Source: Acidobacteriota bacterium
Lineage (GTDB): Bacteria > Acidobacteriota > Vicinamibacteria > Vicinamibacterales > 2-12-FULL-66-21
Direction of reading: 5' to 3'
Assembly: GCA_013362195.1 (NCBI GenBank)
Contig: JABFWM010000681.1
Span: 1-17,652, forward strand
DNA length: 17,652 nucleotides
In this document: positions 15,460-17,652 of the stretch, piece by piece
Layout: the number at the start of each line of letters is the position of its first letter
Numbering within the stretch: position 1 is the first letter of the stretch
Translations under genes and position numbers: made by a program
Notes under the pieces: model-generated
The model's input: only the letters and a program-made list of their open reading frames with translations
What the model was told of the DNA's origin: nothing
The model's database searches: none

Positions 15460-16119
15460 CGCCTTCCCCGCCAGCGCCGCCTGCGCCTTCTCCCAGTCCG
15501 CGAGGAACTTCTTCAGGCCGATGTCGGTCAGCGGGTGGTTGAACAGCGAGTCGATCACCGCCGGCGGGCACGTGCAGATGTCGGCGCCCATGCGCGCCGC
15601 TTCGACGATGTGCATCGGGCCGCGCGTGCTCGCGACGAGGATCTCGGTCGCGAACTCGTAGTGGCTGTAGATCTCGACGATTTCGTGGATCAGCTGCATC
15701 CCCGGGGTCGCGATGTCGTCGAGACGGCCGACGAACGGGCTGACGAAGGTCGCACCCACCTTCGCGGCCAGCAGCGCCTGCGCCGGCGAGAACACCAGCG
15801 TCACGTTGACGCGGGTGCCTTCGTCCGAGAGCGCCTTGCACGCCTTGACGCCGTCACGGGTGAACGGCACCTTGACGACGATGTGCTCGTCGATTTTCGC
15901 GAGGTCGCGCCCTTCGCGCATCATGCCGTCGAAGTCGGTCGCGACGACTTCGGCGCTGACCGGCCCCTGCACGATGTCGCAGATCTTCTTGAGGATCTCG
16001 CGATAGTTCCCCTGTTCCTTCGCCAGCAGCGAAGGGTTGGTCGTGATGCCGTCGATGATGCCGAGCGGCACCAGGGTCTGGATGTCTTTCAGGCTGCCGG
16101 AATCGATGAAGAGTTTCAT
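15457..16119 (-). CDS. Transaldolase of the small (TalC/FSA) subfamily
   Basis: A 220-aa cytoplasmic class I aldolase that moves a dihydroxyacetone unit between sugar phosphates in the non-oxidative pentose phosphate pathway. It starts MKLFIDSGSLKDI and has GITTNPSLLAKE (24-35). The Schiff-base lysine is K83 in HIVVKVPFT. SPFVGRLDDI (127-136) and ILVASTRGPMHIVEAARMGADI (160-181) are family strands. Length matches the 212-220 aa subfamily. Phe129 stands where transaldolases have Phe and fructose-6-phosphate aldolases have Tyr, which favours transaldolase activity. ATG 16119 overlaps the upstream stop (ATGA) and has GAGGAG (16127-16132) seven bases before it, a strong ribosome site inside the previous gene. 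It precedes the 90-bp hairpin spacer, the only sizeable gap in the minus-strand run. Confidence 0.93.
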   Translation of the reverse strand: MKLFIDSGSLKDIQTLVPLGIIDGITTNPSLLAKEQGNYREILKKICDIVQGPVSAEVVATDFDGMMREGRDLAKIDEHIVVKVPFTRDGVKACKALSDEGTRVNVTLVFSPAQALLAAKVGATFVSPFVGRLDDIATPGMQLIHEIVEIYSHYEFATEILVASTRGPMHIVEAARMGADICTCPPAVIDSLFNHPLTDIGLKKFLADWEKAQAALAGKA

Positions 16120-16916
16120 GTCCCTGCTCCTCGAGAGCGCGCGGCGGCGGAGACCGGATTCGTCAGTTCGCCCACGCCCCCGACTTTCACGGTAACGCGA
16201 TCGCCTGCCGCCAGCGGGCCGATGCCCGCCGGCGTGCCGGTGGCAATGATGTCGCCGGGCAGCAGCGTCATGACCGCGGTCACGAACGCGACCAGCCGAT
16301 CGATGGAAAATACCAGTTCTTTCGTCGTCGACGACTGCCGACGCGTGCCGTTCACCCAGCCTTCAACCGGAATCCCGCCGGCCCCGCGATAATCGAGGCC
16401 TGACGCGATGCACGGCCCGACCGGCGCAAACGTGTCGAACCCTTTCGCGCGCGTGTACTGCACATCCTTCTTCTGCAGCGCTCGCGCGGTCACGTCGTTG
16501 AGGCACGTCAGCCCCAGAATATAATCTCGCGCGGCCTGTTCCGGCACGTGAGCGGCACGGCGGCCGATCACCACCCCCACCTCCGCCTCGTGATCCACCC
16601 GGCCGGCGCCGTCCGGAAGCACGATGGCCTCGCCCGGACCGACGACCGCGGTCGACGGCTTGAGGAACATCATCGGCTCTTGCGGAAGCGGCTTGCCCTG
16701 CTCGGCCGCGTGGTCCTTGTAGTTCAGGCCGATGGCCACGATTTTCGAGGGCACGACCGGCGCAAGCAGGCGATGGTCGTGGGCGCTGACGACCTCGCCG
16801 GGCTCGTACGCGCCGAAGAGATCGCCTTCGAGCAGTCGCCACGATCCGTCCGCCTCAATCGCATGACGCGGTGTCCCTCGATAGTCGATGCGGTAGAACC
16901 GGCGGCCGGCGCTCAT
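16116..16916 (-). CDS. Fumarylacetoacetate hydrolase (FAH) family protein
   Basis: A 266-aa cytoplasmic metal-dependent enzyme of the FAH superfamily. The C-terminal catalytic domain begins at about 55 with KIVAIGLNYKDHAAEQG. Metal ligands are E110 and E112 in DHEAEVGVVIG and D141 in LNDVTAR. The closing motifs LPGDIIATGTPAGIGPL (219-235) and GVGELTNPV (247-255) are standard. The short N-terminal domain and the GLNYKDH motif are like FAHD1-type acylpyruvases and oxaloacetate decarboxylases/tautomerases, and also like 2-hydroxyhepta-2,4-dienedioate isomerases; these cannot be told apart by eye. No aromatic-catabolism genes are nearby, so I lean to a housekeeping oxaloacetate/acylpyruvate role. 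ATG 16916 is in an ATGA overlap with the upstream stop, with an AGAGG ribosome site seven bases before it. Confidence 0.9.
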   Translation of the reverse strand: MSAGRRFYRIDYRGTPRHAIEADGSWRLLEGDLFGAYEPGEVVSAHDHRLLAPVVPSKIVAIGLNYKDHAAEQGKPLPQEPMMFLKPSTAVVGPGEAIVLPDGAGRVDHEAEVGVVIGRRAAHVPEQAARDYILGLTCLNDVTARALQKKDVQYTRAKGFDTFAPVGPCIASGLDYRGAGGIPVEGWVNGTRRQSSTTKELVFSIDRLVAFVTAVMTLLPGDIIATGTPAGIGPLAAGDRVTVKVGGVGELTNPVSAAARSRGAGT

Positions 16917-17652
16917 CGGGCGGCCTCTTCCACGCGCGGCGACGCCGCACTGCGGTTGCCGGCGCGGTCGACGGCGACGATCGCATAGACGTAGCGCGCG
17001 CCCGGCGAGACCGTCGTATCGCGGAAGCGCGTGTCGCGGGTGGGCTCGGCGTTCAGCGGCTGCAGTGTGTCACCGGGCGCGAGGCCGCGCAAGATCACAT
17101 AGCCGGCGAGATCCGCTTCGGTGTTCGCGTCCCAAATCAGGTTGATCGCACCGGGCCCGGCCACCGCCGACAGGTTCTTCGGCGCGGCCGGCGGAAAGAT
17201 GTCCTTTGGCGTCACGCACGCCCGCCGCGACGGCTCGCCTTCGACCGTCGCGCCGCCGACGGTCTCGACGGTGCGCACGACGAAGCACTGCTCGACGCCC
17301 GACGCGGCGCCGGCGTGTTCGTAGGCGGCCGCGTCCAGGGGCGCTGGGTTGAGGGGCGTGGGCGCGACCGCCGCCTGCGCGTCTGCCACGGGAGCGCTCT
17401 CGCCGGGCGCGCCGTAGACGTTGAACTTCAGCGGCAGGATCGACGTCGCTTCGGCGACCGGCGGCAGCCACGCGATCGCGACGGCGGTCTCGTTGAATGA
17501 CGTCGAGAGCGCGTCCGGGGGCGGCGGCGGCGCGACGAGCGGCACGATGGCGCGGCCGGATGGCGAGCCCGCGCGGCCGCCTTTCGCGATGCCGCGAACG
17601 ATGTAGATGCGCGCCGGAACCTTGAGCGGCGGCGCGGCTGCGGCAGGTGCGC
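16913..17652 (-). CDS. Fibronectin type III domain protein (partial, N-terminus beyond window)
   Basis: The C-terminal 246 or so residues of a longer protein; the frame is open to the window edge, so an internal GTG at 17545 is not a convincing start. Two FN3 modules are visible: one from the Pro-rich PPPPPDALSTSF through RRACVTP, and a second from PPAAPKNLSAVAGPGAINLIWDANTEADLAGYVI to VYAIVAVDRAGNRSAAS, with the usual Trp, the Tyr-x-Tyr-like strand and the closing N-x-x-S. The tail of a third module (IYIVRGIAKGGRAG) lies before them. FN3 arrays are common in exported or surface lipoproteins; the export signal would be outside the window. Its stop overlaps the FAH ATG (ATGA), so it is the first visible gene of the minus-strand run. 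Specific function unknown. Confidence 0.8.
   Translation of the reverse strand, partial: APAAAAPPLKVPARIYIVRGIAKGGRAGSPSGRAIVPLVAPPPPPDALSTSFNETAVAIAWLPPVAEATSILPLKFNVYGAPGESAPVADAQAAVAPTPLNPAPLDAAAYEHAGAASGVEQCFVVRTVETVGGATVEGEPSRRACVTPKDIFPPAAPKNLSAVAGPGAINLIWDANTEADLAGYVILRGLAPGDTLQPLNAEPTRDTRFRDTTVSPGARYVYAIVAVDRAGNRSAASPRVEEAAR

Noticed and set aside
15380..15841. Small protein on the minus strand containing an AHPKV repeat
   Set aside because: The repeat is produced by the 24-bp hairpin units, and the upstream part is an out-of-frame reading of the transaldolase gene.
13552..16392. Open frame of about 946 codons on the plus strand opposite carboxyltransferase, transaldolase and FAH genes
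   Set aside because: It runs across several genes and the intergenic hairpins with no domain; a GC-bias shadow.

Overview
This is a very GC-rich bacterial window. It is almost entirely coding and has no RNA gene, mobile element or CRISPR array that I can see. Genes are packed with 1-4 bp start/stop overlaps (ATGA, GTGA, TGATG), and GTG starts are common. The Omp85/TamB/SurA set implies a didermic (Gram-negative type) envelope. Together with the acyl-CoA carboxylase arrangement and the FN3/FAH/transaldolase order, this reminds me of Acidobacteriota, perhaps Vicinamibacteria. The phylum is an impression from gene content, not a computed placement.

Left part (1-4131, plus strand): the tail of a GT4-like glycosyltransferase, two complete GT4 glycosyltransferases (138-1412, 1409-2650) and a polytopic GT39/PMT-type glycosyltransferase (2647-4131). 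Each gene overlaps the next by 4 bp, so they look like one translationally coupled unit. A cell-surface or exported glycan is the likely product; the substrate is unknown.

Right part (17652-4142, minus strand, read right to left): a fibronectin type III protein (cut by the window edge), a fumarylacetoacetate-hydrolase-family enzyme, a small transaldolase, a 90-bp hairpin-rich spacer, an acyl-CoA carboxylase in three pieces (carboxyltransferase, biotin carboxylase, biotin carrier), a TamB/AsmA-like envelope protein of 1386 aa, an Omp85 (BamA/TamA-like) protein with seven apparent POTRA domains, and a short SurA-like chaperone without a PPIase domain. Apart from the 90-bp spacer, all gaps are 28 bp or less, and most junctions overlap. 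The two gene sets converge with 10 bp between stop codons at 4131/4142.

How the genes may work together: TamB, the Omp85 protein and the SurA-like chaperone form a coherent outer-membrane biogenesis cassette (periplasmic escort, membrane bridge, barrel insertase). The carboxylase directly upstream makes a carboxylated acyl-CoA (malonyl- or methylmalonyl-CoA), which links the cassette to lipid or propionate metabolism. The most notable sequence-level items are the start-adjacent hairpin and 24-bp tandem hairpin repeat at 15371-15459, the seven-POTRA Omp85 protein next to TamB, the PPIase-less SurA, and a Cys at the carboxyltransferase position that I believe sets acyl-chain specificity. I did not find a clearly new defence or mobile system.
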